From contig NW_022097993.1 of the NCBI RefSeq assembly GCF_002288925.2, positions 5,813,685-5,877,684 on the forward strand: a stretch of DNA of 64,000 nucleotides. The letters run 5' to 3'. The position numbers were made by a program, and so were the translations under genes. Shown here one piece after another: positions 10,820 to 22,899 of this stretch. The stretch's first letter is position 1, and every line of letters begins with the position of its first letter. This DNA is from Delphinapterus leucas (taxonomy: Eukaryota > Chordata > Mammalia > Artiodactyla > Monodontidae). The notes beneath the pieces were generated by a model. It had not been told where the DNA came from and made no database searches. It saw only the letters and a list, made by a program, of their open reading frames with translations.

Positions 10820-11785
10820 TATCACACTCTCAGACCTCAGACTATAATACAAAGAGACAGTAATCATAACACCATAGTACAGGCACAGAAAAACAGAAAC
10901 AAAGATCAAGGGACCAGAATAAAGAGCCCAGAAATAAAACCACACACTTATGGTCAATTAATCTATGACAAAGGAGGTAAAAATACACAATAGTGAAAAG
11001 ATAGTCTCTTCAATAAGTGGTGCTGAGAAAACTGGACAGCTACATGTAAAAGAATGAAAATAGAACATTCCCTAACACCATATAAAAAATGAACTCAAAA
11101 TGGATTAAAGACCTAAATGTAAAACTTGAAACCGTAAAACTCCTAGAAGAAAATATAGGCAGAACACTCTTTGACATACATCATAGCAGTATTTTTTGAA
11201 TCTGTCTCCTCAAGCAAAGGAAATAAAAGCAAAAATAAACAAATGGGACCTAATTAAACTTACAAGCTTCTGCACAGCAAAGGGAACCTTCGACTAAATG
11301 AAATGACAGCTTACTGAATGGGAGAAAATATTTGCAAATAATGACCAATAAAGGATTACTATCCAAAATATATAAACAGCCTATACAACTCAACATCAAA
11401 AAAAGAGCCAGATTTAAAAGTGAGCAGAAGACTTGAATAGACATTCTTCCAAAAAGACATGCAGATATCCAATAGGCATATGAAAAGATGCTCAGTATCC
11501 TTAATCAGCAGAGAAATGCAAACTAAAACCACAGTGAGATGTTACCTCACCCGTCAGGATGGCTATCACCAAAGACCATGATAAGAGATGTTGGCTAGTA
11601 TGTGGAGAAAAGGGAATCCTCATACACTGTTGGTGGGAATGTAAATTGGTGCACCCACTATGGAAAACTGTATGGAAGTTTCTCAAAAGACTAAAAATAG
11701 ATCTACCATATGAACCAACAATTCCAGTCCTGGGTATTTATCCCAAAAAATCCCCAGAACACTAATTCAAAAAGATACATCCTTG
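10820..11785 (+). mobile_element. L1 ORF2 C-terminal fragment
   Basis: Sequence runs from the ORF2 block encoding a 'LxDLRL'-like region through 'gtcaattaatctatgacaaaggagg', 'aacaaatgggacctaattaaac' and 'ctgttggtgggaatgtaaattgg' to 'cctgggtatttatcccaaa'. Both ends are truncated and there is no 3' UTR or poly(A), so it was cut after insertion or represents a rearranged piece. Stops and frameshifts are frequent. Confidence 0.8.
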
Positions 11786-11789
11786 TTTT

Positions 11790-12960
11790 TTGTTATAGAA
11801 ATTAAGCAATATCCTGGTTAGCTTTCCATGTAAGTTACTTTTAGAGGTATTGTGTTATATTGACCATCTCCACATATCTCTGCAGGTCAAGCCCTCGCCA
11901 GCCTGCCACCCCAAATTTGCTGCTCATTTTAATAGAGTGCTCATCTTACTTTGACAGTAAAGTGCCACTACCCGACTTCGTTTGTCTCGGGATACTCATT
12001 GCGATCAGGGATACTGGTTCTGTTACAGCATCTCCTACATTCAACCCTAGAGGAGAACCTTACCAAGCTTCTCAGGGACGATGGATGATAGTGCCATTCT
12101 CATCAGTGTAATCTTTATTGCTTAGTGAATGAGCTGTGCTTCTGGTTATTTATTAGTACTTGTATATAGTTTTCTGGTTGTTCTTCTGATTTTACATAGT
12201 ATATCACTATACCATACACATTTCTTTAAGCCATTTCATACCTTCCTCTTCTATCTGTTACACAATTCTGGCATTTCTACTTCACTTTTATGCTCCATCA
12301 TGTTTCAGACTTTCTAAGTGACATCCTAGCAATGTATTATATGCCTCCTAGGGTCCTTGCCGGTGTGTTAAATCATGTATCATATGAGAATGCTCCATAC
12401 TGATACAATCTGCGTTATCCAACTTTATGTTCTTTACTTCTTGGTCCATCACCTTCAGGATCCAGTTTTATTCATATCTCTTGGACACTGTGGTAACTAT
12501 TAAACAGATCCTGCATCTCCTTTAGCATAGTCTCTTTTGTCCTATAGCTAGCTCAGTACTTCCTCATGGGACTGTACTGGTATTTGACCCTTCTTATTGG
12601 TCTGTTTACTTGGAGGGAGATGAGGGTAGATCCTTGGGATGCAGGGGGCATTGGTGGGAACACTGACTTTGAAAACACCTAACTCATTTGAATCTTCTGC
12701 ATGATCTCCAAGCCAAGTCTTCTTTAAAACAGAACCACTCTCTTCTAACAAAGGAGTTTGGGTTACTTCCACTACTAAGAGGGTTCAGGGGAAAATGGAA
12801 CTTCAAGGTTCTCAACTTCGTCTAATCAATTATCTTTATTCCAAATCTAAGAGGAATATGCCTTTATTATTAGAACCCTGACCTTAGTCTAGGAGATCTG
12901 CTGGGCTGAGAATTCAATTTTCTTTGACACTTCACTAGTTTTATGATTAAGTTTTGAACC
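11790..12960 (-). mobile_element. ERVL-like gag/pro-side block, antisense
   Basis: The block matches the other two in orientation and probable family, and lies at the provirus 5' side. The longest minus-strand open piece is 12548-12772 (74 codons), compatible with a degraded gag frame. No LTR or primer-binding site could be identified on the right. Coding capacity is lost. Confidence 0.4.
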
Positions 12961-13139
12961 CAGTCTTCTATTCTGTCTGCTCTCCAGTGGCAGGCAATTA
13001 AATTCTCCTTAAATGCTGCCAAGTGTCACTCTGGTATTCAGATTTTGCCTTGGATTGATAATTAATCACCTGAACTTGTCATTATCTCTCTTTAATTAAA
13101 ACAAAATGGCTTTAAGTAGAGCCTTCCCAATTCATAGTT

Positions 13140-13490
13140 GTATTTTTAAATTAATTAATTTATTTACTTTTGGCAGCATTGAGTCTTCGTTGCTGCATGC
13201 AGGGTTTCTCTAGTTGTGGCGAGCAGGGCTACTCTTTGTCGCGGTGCATGGGCTTCTCATTGCGGTGGCTTCTCTTGCTGTGGAGCATGGGCTCTAGGCA
13301 CACAGGCTCCAGTAGTTGTGGCACGCGGGCTCAGTAGTTGTGGCTTGTAGGCTCTAGAGCACAGGCTTAGTAGTTGTGGTGCACAGGCTTAGTTGCTCTG
13401 TGGCATGTGGGATCCTCCTGGACCAGGGCTCGAACCTATGTCCCCTGCATTGGCAGGCAGACTCAACCACTGCGTTACCAGGAAAGTCCC
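13140..13490 (-). mobile_element. Long-form tRNA-Glu-derived cetartiodactyl SINE
   Basis: About 350 bases, longer than the young copies in this window, with repeated 'gtagttgtgg' modules in the body and the tRNA-like head at 13405-13490 on the minus strand. The flanking 14 bp duplication CCCAATTCATAGTT is perfect (13126-13139 and 13491-13504). The 80- and 100-codon frames over its right half are SINE translations. Confidence 0.9.
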
Positions 13491-13504
13491 CCCAATTCAT
13501 AGTT

Positions 13505-15688
13505 TTTATACTTACTGTTTCCCTTTTGCCATTAAGTTCCATACATGATTGGAACTTAACCAATGTGTGTCCCCTTCCACCAGCACTGTGTCTCAATTCA
13601 CTTTGTCATTTTAACAATTGCCAAATGATAAAGACTTTATTTTCTACCTACCACCAACAATGGAGTCCTCATTGCTAGACAGCCTTTATAAACAGATTGC
13701 CAGAGTATACAGCCGTTTCATACTAGTATTTTCTTCTTCTTAGCCCTCATTTCATCTTAATTAGATAGGCAACTATATATAGATACTCACCACCAACCCT
13801 TATGTTCATGCATCTTCAGTCATTTGGGTTGCCTGTAGGTTATTCTCTCATAGATTTCTCAGGTAATGCTCATGGGAACAATATTCTTTGAATTCTTACA
13901 TATTACATATTCTTTTCAATGACATATTGTAATTGAAAGTCACTTTTGTTAGATAGAAAATCATTATCTTGTGAAATTGTTCCTTGAATATATTAAACTC
14001 CATTTTCTTGTTGACTAAGTATATAGCTCTTGAAATCCTTGTGATAATCTATGCTTACCCATATGAAAAGTATGGTAAATTTTCCAGATGAAAAGTAATT
14101 TTTCTTGTAATTACTTAAAATCTAATAATTTTATTTGAATGTGTAATGTGGAATTGGTGCTTCTGGAATAAGATTCTTGGGTTCATGATATGCTATCTCA
14201 ATTTGTGGTTTCAACTATATTTCTTAATTATTATTTTGGGAAAGCTGTTTTATCACTATGCTTTGGTTTTCAGCTCCAGAACTCCTATTATTTTAATTTG
14301 GACTTTCTCTTCCTATCTTTGATATTTTCCCTTTTTTTCTAAGACTTTTTATCTTTTTCTTAAAGTTTTTATTTTATTTAAAAAAATTTACTTCTTTACA
14401 TCTTTTCTGTCTCTTAAGGTATCAGTTTATTCACTCGTATTCCTTCTAGTTTATTACTCTTTTCTAAATAATAATAATTTTCTTTTTCATTTTTTCCTGA
14501 GTACTGACACATCTTTTCACATTTTTCTAATTCTTATTTATGTTATGTTTTTCTTTCATGTTTTATATGATTTTAAAATGTCATTTAATTATTTTAAAGG
14601 CATATGTTTATGGCATACTTTCATTGTAAGGTTGTTATTTTTCTTACTTTTTCTTACAGTAATTTTATAATGTACATTTTTATTCAAATATTAGACTTCA
14701 CAAACTTTTAGGATGAAGCATATTTAAAGAAAACTTCGATCAGTTCACATGACCCCCCCCTCTGTTGGTCTTCTCTAATGCTCAAATATATGGCAGCTTA
14801 TTTTCTGAAATATTCTGACTGTAGGCTTCTCCCTCACTTTGGTTTAGATCTTTCTTTGTCCTTTGCCTTTACTTTTCCTGTCATCCTCAGTTTTGATTCT
14901 ACTCTCAGAAGCTTTCCTTCACTCTTAGGTCCTGTCCAAAATGAAGCTCTAGTGGATCAGTTTTCAAGTTTACAGGGGTTGCACTGCCCAGCAGTTAAAT
15001 ACCCCTTTCTTAGAAAAATCTGAAGCATCTCTTCAATCATTCTGGGAAACATTGGTAGAGTGGGGCTAATAGATTAAATTGTAGAAATATTAAACTTTTA
15101 AAATGTATTTACATATAATGCCAAATTTATTTCCAGATATTTTCCACCAACCTTCACAAACTATCAGCATGGAATAGCAATTTCCATGTCACCACACCCA
15201 TGCAGGGACTGAACGTTGTCCTCTTCCTTTGTCTGACAATTTAATTAAAGGTTGTTTTTCAGTGTTGTGATCTGCATCTCAACCTCAATCTCACTCTACC
15301 AAAGCACAGACAAAAGCGCTCGTATGCCTAAATTAAATGATGTGTATGAGTGGTTTCTTTTTAATAATAAGAAAAAAGTTGTATGTTTGGTTTGAAAACT
15401 CTAGAGGAATTGTAGAAACTCTTAGACATTAGATGGGGCATCAAAACCCAGACTGGCTGTGACTGGTTTTCTCTCATTATTCAGATCAGGATTAAAGGAT
15501 TCTTTCAGCCTCTGGTCATTAGGCTGTCCTTTCTCCTCTGCTACTGGTCCCTTCTCTTCCTGATGATGCTCCTTAATTCTTCTATATAGTTTCAATGGCA
15601 GCTTCCTCTTTTATGCCACACAGTACTTTTTTACATTAACTTCTGTTCCTCCACCACTTCACTTAAATCCCAACAGACAAATGTACAC
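13505..15688. other. Long unassigned AT-rich stretch
   Basis: No gene was recognised. From about 13900 to 14720 the strand is strikingly T-rich ('tttttct', 'tcttatttatg'), which could be a highly decayed antisense LINE, but no landmark is secure. A C9 run lies near 14752. The 81-codon frame at 14778-15023 has no recognisable family. Confidence 0.5.
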
Positions 15689-15732
15689 GTGTGTGTGCAC
15701 ACATACACACACAGTCACAGATATCTTCTTTT
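15689..15732 (+). repeat. Short CA/TG-rich simple repeat
   Basis: Alternating purine-pyrimidine DNA ('acgtgtgtgtgcacacatacacacac') of about 40 bases. It is imperfect and short. Confidence 0.7.
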
Positions 15733-15944
15733 CTCACAGGAAATGTTTTTTTTACTTTTTTTTTTAACTTTCAACTCTGGCCCCCATAATCCTAGGATAG
15801 AAGCTGAAGTTTCATGTTGCAGGACAGGAGAAGTAAGAAAATACAGTGATTTATCTGAAGTAGTAAAAACAAGAGTTTTGAGTGTAGTACCTGTGCTACC
15901 AGCAAAACCAGCAGGAAAGAAATCAGACTCCACTCAGAAACTTA

Positions 15945-16190
15945 TTTTCCTGATACTGTGCTTGGCACTTTTCATGCTATGTTGCTATCAGTCTTTAACA
16001 ATAATTCAGTGAAGTAGAAGTCATTATCCCCAGTTTACAGAAAAGGAAGCTGAGACTTAGAAACATGTGAACTGCCCAAAGACAGAGGTATCAAATCACT
16101 CTTACACATTAATATGTGTAAGAGCTGAACTCTAAGTTTAGGCCTGTCTGACTCCACAGTCTATGCCTTTTCCCCATACTGTCAAACTAC
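15945..16190 (+). repeat. MIR SINE
   Basis: Contains the diagnostic block 'cattatccccagtttacagaaaaggaagctgagacttag' followed by 'ctgcccaaa' and a 3' 'gcctgtctgactccacagtctatgcc'. The order is as in MIR. Divergence is high, as expected for this ancient family. Confidence 0.8.
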
Positions 16191-18029
16191 AGAGAACGTA
16201 TTTCTGTGAGGTCTTTATTAATGATGCTGTTTGGGCTATGGTAAACAGTGTCTCTGTTTTAGCTTACTGTGCTTTGCAGAAGTAAACAAACTCTTTTTAA
16301 ATCTCTATTTCCTCCTGTGGGCATACTTCTCTAATCATCTCATATGAATAAGAAGTTTTCAAATACTGTTCACGGAGATTTAATAGAGACAGTTCCTAAG
16401 TGAGCAAAATTAGAAACCTAAGTCCTGTGTTTAACACTTAAAGTATACAAGGATTTAGGGTTTGTGGACTTCAAATATTATTAAAATTACTTAACTTATT
16501 AAAATGCATTTTAAGCTATATATTAAAAAGTAGAGTGATTCATAAGTATAAAAATAACTTGATATTTCTAAAATCTGATATAAACAGGTCATATCTTGCT
16601 TTGATTTAAATCTGTTCTGTTCTCAAGTCTATGAGCGTTGCTGTGAAGAGCAAAGAGGAATAAATGACTAGGTGTGTGTTGGGGTGGGCTGCATGCTTCT
16701 TCTACAAACTTGGTCCCTTTTCTAGAAGTTTGGTTAACTTTTATGCTCTGTCTACTTCTAAACTAGGCTAGATAGATTAACATGACATTTTGATGAGAAA
16801 TTTGCATAGAATTTGCTAAATTTATCATTAATTGAAGACTTTCTCCTTTCTTAACACACTCCTCCATTCTGCAACACAAAGGCCTTACTTAATTTAGTAA
16901 TTTAATTAATTTCAGTGTACAGTAATAAGGGAAAGGAGAGTTTTTTCCATATTACCATGGTGAATACTTCTAGATTTACGTTATTTTAAATTTTTAAAAC
17001 TGTTTTATTGATTCCATTCAATAAAAAACACTTTAAGAGTAATAAAAGAAATTACCCATGTTGAGACTACTATTTTGAAGCCGTGACACTAAACAAAGAG
17101 GGAAACCAAAATGCATGTTAGCTTTAATTTTATTCTTTCCTTACACGTTGCTTACATGGGTTGGATTATGGAATTCATCACTTGTTTCCTTCTGAAATTA
17201 ATTTTAAAGGAAATAAAATGATCATTTTTATGAAGACATTATCATATTTAAGAATGTTAACTCTTTTTCCCTGCATTGTGACTAGTATGTCATAACTTTG
17301 TTCATTCAGCATTCTGATGAAAAAAACAGTTAAGTCACCCCACTTACGTATTAGTCATTTAACCAAAAAATAATATAAGAAAATAAAAATTCTCAATTAG
17401 CATAACCTAGCTTTGCCCCTCTAAGTAATTTTATTTATCTCCTTAAATCTATATGCATGAGGAAAGTAGATTGATTACAAATTATCCTTTTTGCTAATGT
17501 GAGAATGTCACCTAAAATCAACCAAGCATTCCTGACCTGGATCTTGATAGTTTAAATACTCAGGCAAAGTTATTTTAAAAATTTGAAACTATCACTTTTT
17601 TGACACAGAAAATTTTGCTTTGACTTCCTCAAACCTGTACCTTATACAACAACTTCTGGTTTGTCCTTCATTATAAGACATGAGTTTTTTTACAGTGGAT
17701 ATTTTAATTGCTAAATTATATATATGTATATATACATATTATATATGTCATATTAAATATTTATAAAATTATATATCATTATACTATTATTAATAGTACA
17801 TATAAAATTACATATAATTCCAACAAATATATAATTTAAATAAAACAATTTTATAATAACTCTTATGTACTGCTGTATCATATAGATGTATGTGTATGTG
17901 TGTAATGGCTGTTTATGTATTCTTCATATGAAAAGGGAAGGCTAACATATATTCATTATTAGATATTAAAACCCTTGACAAATATTTTTAGATGAATAAA
18001 TGAAAGACTTTGAGGAACATATTTCATAA
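16191..18029. other. Unassigned AT-rich stretch with a TA-rich segment
   Basis: Nothing coding was seen. A TA-rich low-complexity segment (about 17715-17850) contains 'atatatatgtatatatac' and related units. The rest has no identifiable repeat. Confidence 0.5.
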
Positions 18030-18135
18030 CCTCTGTTTTTCAGATGAAGAAACTGAAGATCAGAGAGATTGAAAAACAAGAACAGGATCCTCTAGCCAGT
18101 TGGAATAAGAACCTCACTTGTAAATACAAATCAGT
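18030..18135 (+). repeat. MIR SINE fragment
   Basis: 'cctctgtttttcagatgaagaaactgaagatcagagagattg' matches the MIR core. The copy is short at both ends. Confidence 0.55.
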
Positions 18136-18809
18136 TTTACTTCAAAAACTTTTGTTCTTACCAAATCAAGTTGTATAACAATACAGTAAGTTGGATTAAA
18201 TGCATTTGGAGACCTGAGCAGAAGGAATGCAATTACAAAATTTTTTAAAGTATAGAAAAAAAGTGCTGTATATAATACATAGCTAGCTCATTCTGCATTA
18301 GGACTTTATTTTTATAATACCAGCATTAATTCTGTTTTCATCTATTCATAAAATTCTCCATTTATCAGAAGATTTGGGGTGTGAATTACGTAATACTAAC
18401 TGAAGAATAAAAAAGTAAACGTATTTGAATTTTTTACTTTTTGAGGTTTTTTTGATAAATCTGGAAAAAATTAATATTTCCAGAGTTATTCAAACTTATT
18501 ACTGCTAATATACAACTCATTTGGGAGGAAGATAACACTGCCTGATGTAAGAGCTACTAAAGAGATAAGCAGAAGTGATCTTTAAATGACTTCTATAATC
18601 TATATGGAGAAAATACACTATATTTGTATATTTCTGTTCATATGTAATTTAATTTTTAAAGAAAAATATCACTCTGTGAGGAACAGAGACACAATATTAA
18701 TGATCAAGTTTCTAAGGCAGGAAACAAAATGCATAGATACTTTCATGGAAGATGAGTTTCCCAGGTGCCTCTATGAATTCTGCTCAGATTATTAAATAAA
18801 TGCTATACA

Positions 18810-18960
18810 GCTTCCTAACATTCATTCAATAATTTAACAAATATTTATTGAATATCTGCTACAGGTCAGGTAACATGCTAGGCTTCAGAGATATGACAAT
18901 AAGCCAAATCATTCATGTCCTCTGAATCTTGCTGAGCACTGAATAAATCTCAACCAAATT
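18810..18960 (+). repeat. Old LINE-type 'ATTTATTGA' repeat fragment
   Basis: 'cattcattcaataatttaacaaatatttattgaatatctgc' followed by a 'gtcaggtaacatgctaggc' block is a familiar ancient repeat pattern. Family assignment (LINE tail or related) is uncertain. Similar degenerate copies occur near 22455, 32785, 52470 and 60240. Confidence 0.45.
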
Positions 18961-18999
18961 GTCTAAAAATAAACAGTTGCTAAATAAACTTTTAAAGTT

Positions 19000-19430
19000 C
19001 ATGCATACTATTCTCCAGCATTGAATTTCTTGGTAAATTCTGTTGGCTTTACCTCCAAGATTTATTGAGATCCCAACCACTTCTCATCATCTCCATTCCT
19101 CCTTGGTCGGCACCCTCATCTTCTAGCTCCAGAATTATTATAATGGCTTTCTAACTTGTCACTGTCTTCTGCTCTCGCCCCACCTCCTCTCTCAATGTCT
19201 TTTCTCAACACAGTAGCTACAGTAAAACTTTAGTGAGGTCTTTCCTTATCTCTTACAGAGAAAAGTAACTCCAACCTCTAGACAGTTTTTTCCCTTGACC
19301 TGCTTTATTATTTTCCCTACCGTGTATCACAACTGGACATGATTTGTTCCCCAATAATTCTCAAATGACTTAAAATACTACCTGGCACATTGTAGGTATT
19401 TCACAGTATTTGTTTTGCATGAATATTGTA
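19000..19430 (+). repeat. L2 LINE 3' part with internal deletion
   Basis: Shows the L2 order 'cttctcatcatctccattcc', 'attattataatggctttctaacttgtc', 'cttttctcaacacagtagc', then jumps to 'gacctgctttattattttcc' and ends with 'ctggcacattgtaggtatttca'. The middle of the L2 3' region is missing. Old, noncoding. Confidence 0.75.
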
Positions 19431-20827
19431 GGATAATATATTTCAATTATAATAATGCTATATAAAGGTTATTAGTAACAGAATATCTATAAAACCTATT
19501 AAGCTAAAAATAAGATAAATGATAGGTAGATATATAAGATAGCTTCAAAATATTATCTTTCAGTGGACTTTGATATGGGTAATTTTATTTTGTTTTTTAA
19601 GATTTTTCTATTTATTCCAATTTTTTTTACAATGAATGTGCACTACCTGGTTGGTAAAACAAAAAACATCAGTAAAAATGCAAAAATATTTTTAAATAAG
19701 ATAAAAATAATTTGAAAAGTGATAAACTATGCAGAGACAAAATTAGAAATAATGCACTGGGGTAACGTCAGCATACGTCTGTGTTAATACCAATCAGTCA
19801 TTCCCAGTATGGTTTGGGGATGAAGCCTCTTTGTTAGGAGGGGGTAGAATTGTGGCCTTGATGTCCATCTAGATAATCTGCTTTTATCATCACGTTTCTG
19901 TGGCTCTAACTTTTATTCTTCCTTTTCACTCTCTCATTTTTCCAGCCTATTACTAACATCAGAGACTTCTGCTCATGCAAAGATTGTTAGTTTCTTTGAT
20001 GTAGAGAACATCTGTTCAGTTTCCAAAAGGGCTCAACAACTCTATTTCTATTGCTCTGTTTTGTTTTCTAATTTTAATTTCATGAACACTTGCTACATCT
20101 TCAGGAAGGGAAACCTTCTTGTATAATTTATTTGGAAGGTGGATGTACAGTGTTTGGGTTGAATGACTGACTGTGACTATGTATAAAAGGTACATTGTGA
20201 AATGTTCTATTTCTTATATTGAATATTTCCAATGAAGTTCTCCCCTGCTATTCTTTGAATGCCCTTCCTGATTATATTTTCCCACCACAGACATTTATAC
20301 GATATTCAGCCCTAAGACTGAATTAATTTTAGCCCTCTGGGATTTTGCTCTTTCACTACTTGATAGCAAGTCACACCTAGGTTGGGGTTGCCTTGACTTT
20401 CAAATATATACTAAAATTCTAGGGATAAAAGAATGATGAAATGACTTAGTGTAAACTCTTATTTGTTTTGATGATTAGTACTTGATATTGAGTAGATCCA
20501 GGTTAGGAATGCTTGGCTGATTTCAGGTGACATTTGGACATTAGCAAAAAAGATAATTTCTCTCTTTTTTTCTGTAAATACTTTCCCCTGTGTTCTAGTG
20601 TGGTACTTGAGGAGCCCAACACTAGTCTTTTTTTTTTATTGAAAACCAAATTTTTCTATGTGGAAGCTTGTAAAGCATGCTTTTTATTTTGGGGCTATAG
20701 AAATGTTACCAGGATCTAGGTAGAATCTGGGTTTGTGCCTTTTTTTTTTCATTAACCCTATATAAAATTGATTATATATTTCCATTAGGAGAACTAGCAT
20801 TCCTATTCATGGAATATCTCTTCTATC
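19431..20827. other. Unassigned stretch
   Basis: Mostly AT-rich, no gene or secure repeat. The 61-codon frame at 20534-20719 shows no family. Confidence 0.5.
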
Positions 20828-20835
20828 ATTTCTTT

Positions 20836-21048
20836 TTCTTTTTTTTTTTTTTTTTGCGGTACGCGGGCCTCTCACTGTTGTGGCCTCTCCCGTTGCGGAG
20901 CACAGGCTCCGGACGCGCAGGCTCAGTGACCATGGCCCATGGGCCTAGCCGCTCTGCGACATGTGGGATCTTCCCGGACCAGGGCACGAACCCGTGTACC
21001 CTGCATCAGCAGGCAGACTCTCAAGCACTGCGCCACCAGGGAAGCCCC
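20836..21048 (-). mobile_element. CHR-type SINE
   Basis: Minus orientation, poly(T) at the left, tRNA-like head at the right (complement ends 'gcgccaccagggaagcccc'). The flanks ATTTCTTT at 20828-20835 and 21049-21056 form the target duplication, extended ambiguously into the T run. The 178-codon frame 20809-21345 is a run-through of this SINE and the adjacent TA repeat, not a gene. Confidence 0.92.
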
Positions 21049-21138
21049 ATTTCTTTAATTTTCATATCTCACATTCTTTTACTACTTTTCTTCCTGGAAA
21101 ATATTACTCGAATGTTAGTGCTCTTGAATATGTCCTTG

Positions 21139-21139
<1 letters not shown>

Positions 21140-21182
<43 letters not shown>

Positions 21183-21192
21183 ATATATATTT
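21140..21192 (+). repeat. (TA)n microsatellite
   Basis: About 53 bases of alternating A/T interrupted only by one 'ttt' step near 21168. Likely length-variable and prone to assembly error. Confidence 0.95.
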
Positions 21193-21469
21193 ATTTATAA
21201 GTTATGGGAATTTAAAAATTTTAGTGTGAAGGCTACTAAGATATGCTTTTCAGTTTTATTTTCCAGTTTATCTACTGAATTTTTACATGTAGAAATTATT
21301 TCTAGTTCCATATGTTGTTTTCACATTTTATGTTTCATTCCATGAGAGTTCTTAATATCACTCATGCATTTTATCTAGTGCCTCCCTAGGATCTAACAAT
21401 TGTAATATTTAGCTTTATTTCCTGCTCACATAACCACAAGTCCTTGTAAATGGGTATACTTAATTTTTA

Positions 21470-21960
21470 TCTTCATCGATACTGTTTCCCAGGTATGTAA
21501 GCTGTCAAGTATCTCACATGGAGGCCACTGGCAGGAAATGACAGACCAGTTGCAGAACAAGAACGTCTCCAGTGGACCTCTGGCTGACGTGGGGATGTTG
21601 GGTGGTTTCTCTGGTTCCAGGCTTTTTCATACACAAGTGCAGATGGTGTGATCCTGGAAGACGTAGGGAGGCAATTAAGTTCACCTGGATAAGTCCTCTC
21701 CAGGGTGTCCATCATCAACTCAACCAGGAGCCCTGCAACCGAGTACCTACCAGTCTGGCAGGTTCAAACTTTCCCTTCACACCATTAAAACAATGCTCTG
21801 ACACCTGCAATGGCTGAGTATTCTGTGGGCCTGTCTCCAGATTGTACTGGAACCTTTTGAGCCCTTGATTTTCTCAGATATTCCAGATAATTTCTCTCTG
21901 GGCAGTTTCATGTTCTGCAGTGAACTAAGTTTCACTTCCATCTGATTTATTTTAAGTACT
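21470..21960. other. Unclassified GC-richer block
   Basis: This block is clearly less AT-rich than its surroundings and contains overlapping 81-codon frames on both strands (21473-21718 minus, 21572-21817 plus). I recognise no protein family and no repeat landmark. It could be an unrecognised LTR, a decayed pseudogene or a conserved noncoding element. I do not call a gene. Confidence 0.4.
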
Positions 21961-22076
21961 TACGGCTTAGGATTTCAAAGACAGGAGCATGAAAAATGTA
22001 AGTTTCTAATACTTTCTTCTCTAAATATGCTTTTGGGCATCCCATTTCCTTTACATACTATAAAACCACTTAACAG

Positions 22077-22272
22077 GGCTTCCCTGGTGGCGCAGTGGTT
22101 GAGAGTCCGCCTGCCGATGCGGGGGACGCGGGTTCGTGCCCCGGTCTGGGAGGATCCCACGTGCCGCGGAGCGGCTGGGCCCATGAGCCATGGCCGCTGA
22201 GCCTGCGCATCCAGAGCCTGTGCTCCGCGATGGGAGAGGCCCACATACCGAAAAAAAAAACAAACAAACAAA
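22077..22272 (+). mobile_element. Young CHR-type SINE with perfect duplication
   Basis: Perfect 15 bp duplication AAAACCACTTAACAG at 22062-22076 and 22273-22287. The body is close to the other copies but lacks about 18 bases near its 3' end, where two GAGAGGCCC direct repeats seen in the 61008 copy are collapsed into one. The tail is (A)nCAAACAAAC. The frames on both strands here are SINE translations. Confidence 0.95.
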
Positions 22273-22447
22273 AAAACCACTTAACAGCCAGTATATGAAA
22301 AACTAGAAAAGAATGGCTTCTTGCATGGAAAGAGACATACTTGAAACAATGATCATGATGATAGTGACAATAAAGACACTTATTGTCAAAAAGTCAAAAA
22401 TAGATATAGACACAAAGATATCAGTAGAAAATAGATTTTATAATCAT

Positions 22448-22600
22448 ATTCACTTATTTATTCATTTGTTAATTCAATAAATGCTTGTTTACATCCATTA
22501 TGTACTAGGCACTTTTTTTTTTTTTTGGCTGGGGATATAAAGACAAATAAAACAAAACTTCTCCTCTTAAATGTTTCATAGTCTAAACGTTTTGATAGCA
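22448..22600 (+). repeat. Old LINE-type 'ATTTATTGA' repeat with T run
   Basis: 'tcatttgttaattcaataaatgcttg' and 'tatgtactaggcac' are followed by a T14 run and then 'ggctggggatataaagacaaataaaac', so a homopolymer expansion interrupts an ancient repeat. Family uncertain. Confidence 0.45.
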
Positions 22601-22616
22601 TTGGTTGTAGCAATAG

Positions 22617-22880
22617 TATAGTAATAGTAATCAACATTTCCTGCGCACCTAAAATAGTCAATGTTCTTTTCTAAGTGCTCTGAATGTGTTTTCTCATTTC
22701 GCGTTATCTCATCTAATGATAAAATGTTTCTAGGAAATAGGACTGTTATTACCCTCATTTTACAACTTAGAAAGCAAAGGCATTGGGAAAACAAGCAACT
22801 AGATCACACTTGTATAGGTAGGTACAAGAATTCAAATTCAAGTAGTCTAGTTCCAGAATCACCTTATTACTTACTATGAT
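22617..22880 (+). repeat. MIR SINE
   Basis: Nearly the full MIR order is present: 'tagtaatcaacatttcctgcgcacc', 'tctaagtgctctgaatgtgttttctc', 'ttattaccctcattttacaactt', 'aacaagcaactagatcacac' and a terminal 'ctagttccagaatcacc'. Confidence 0.8.
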
Positions 22881-22899
22881 GTCAAGCACATATATAACT

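Noticed and set aside
14752..14762. Poly(C) run as a structured element
   Set aside because: Single short homopolymer without partner tracts; no basis for a structural claim.
20809..21345. 178-codon plus-strand frame
   Set aside because: It runs through a CHR SINE, then a TA microsatellite. The arginine/glycine/serine-rich part is the common translation of the SINE seen also at 3296-3598, 22051-22263, 40962-41227, 45624-46142, 48580-48825, 50427-50689 and 60902-61277.
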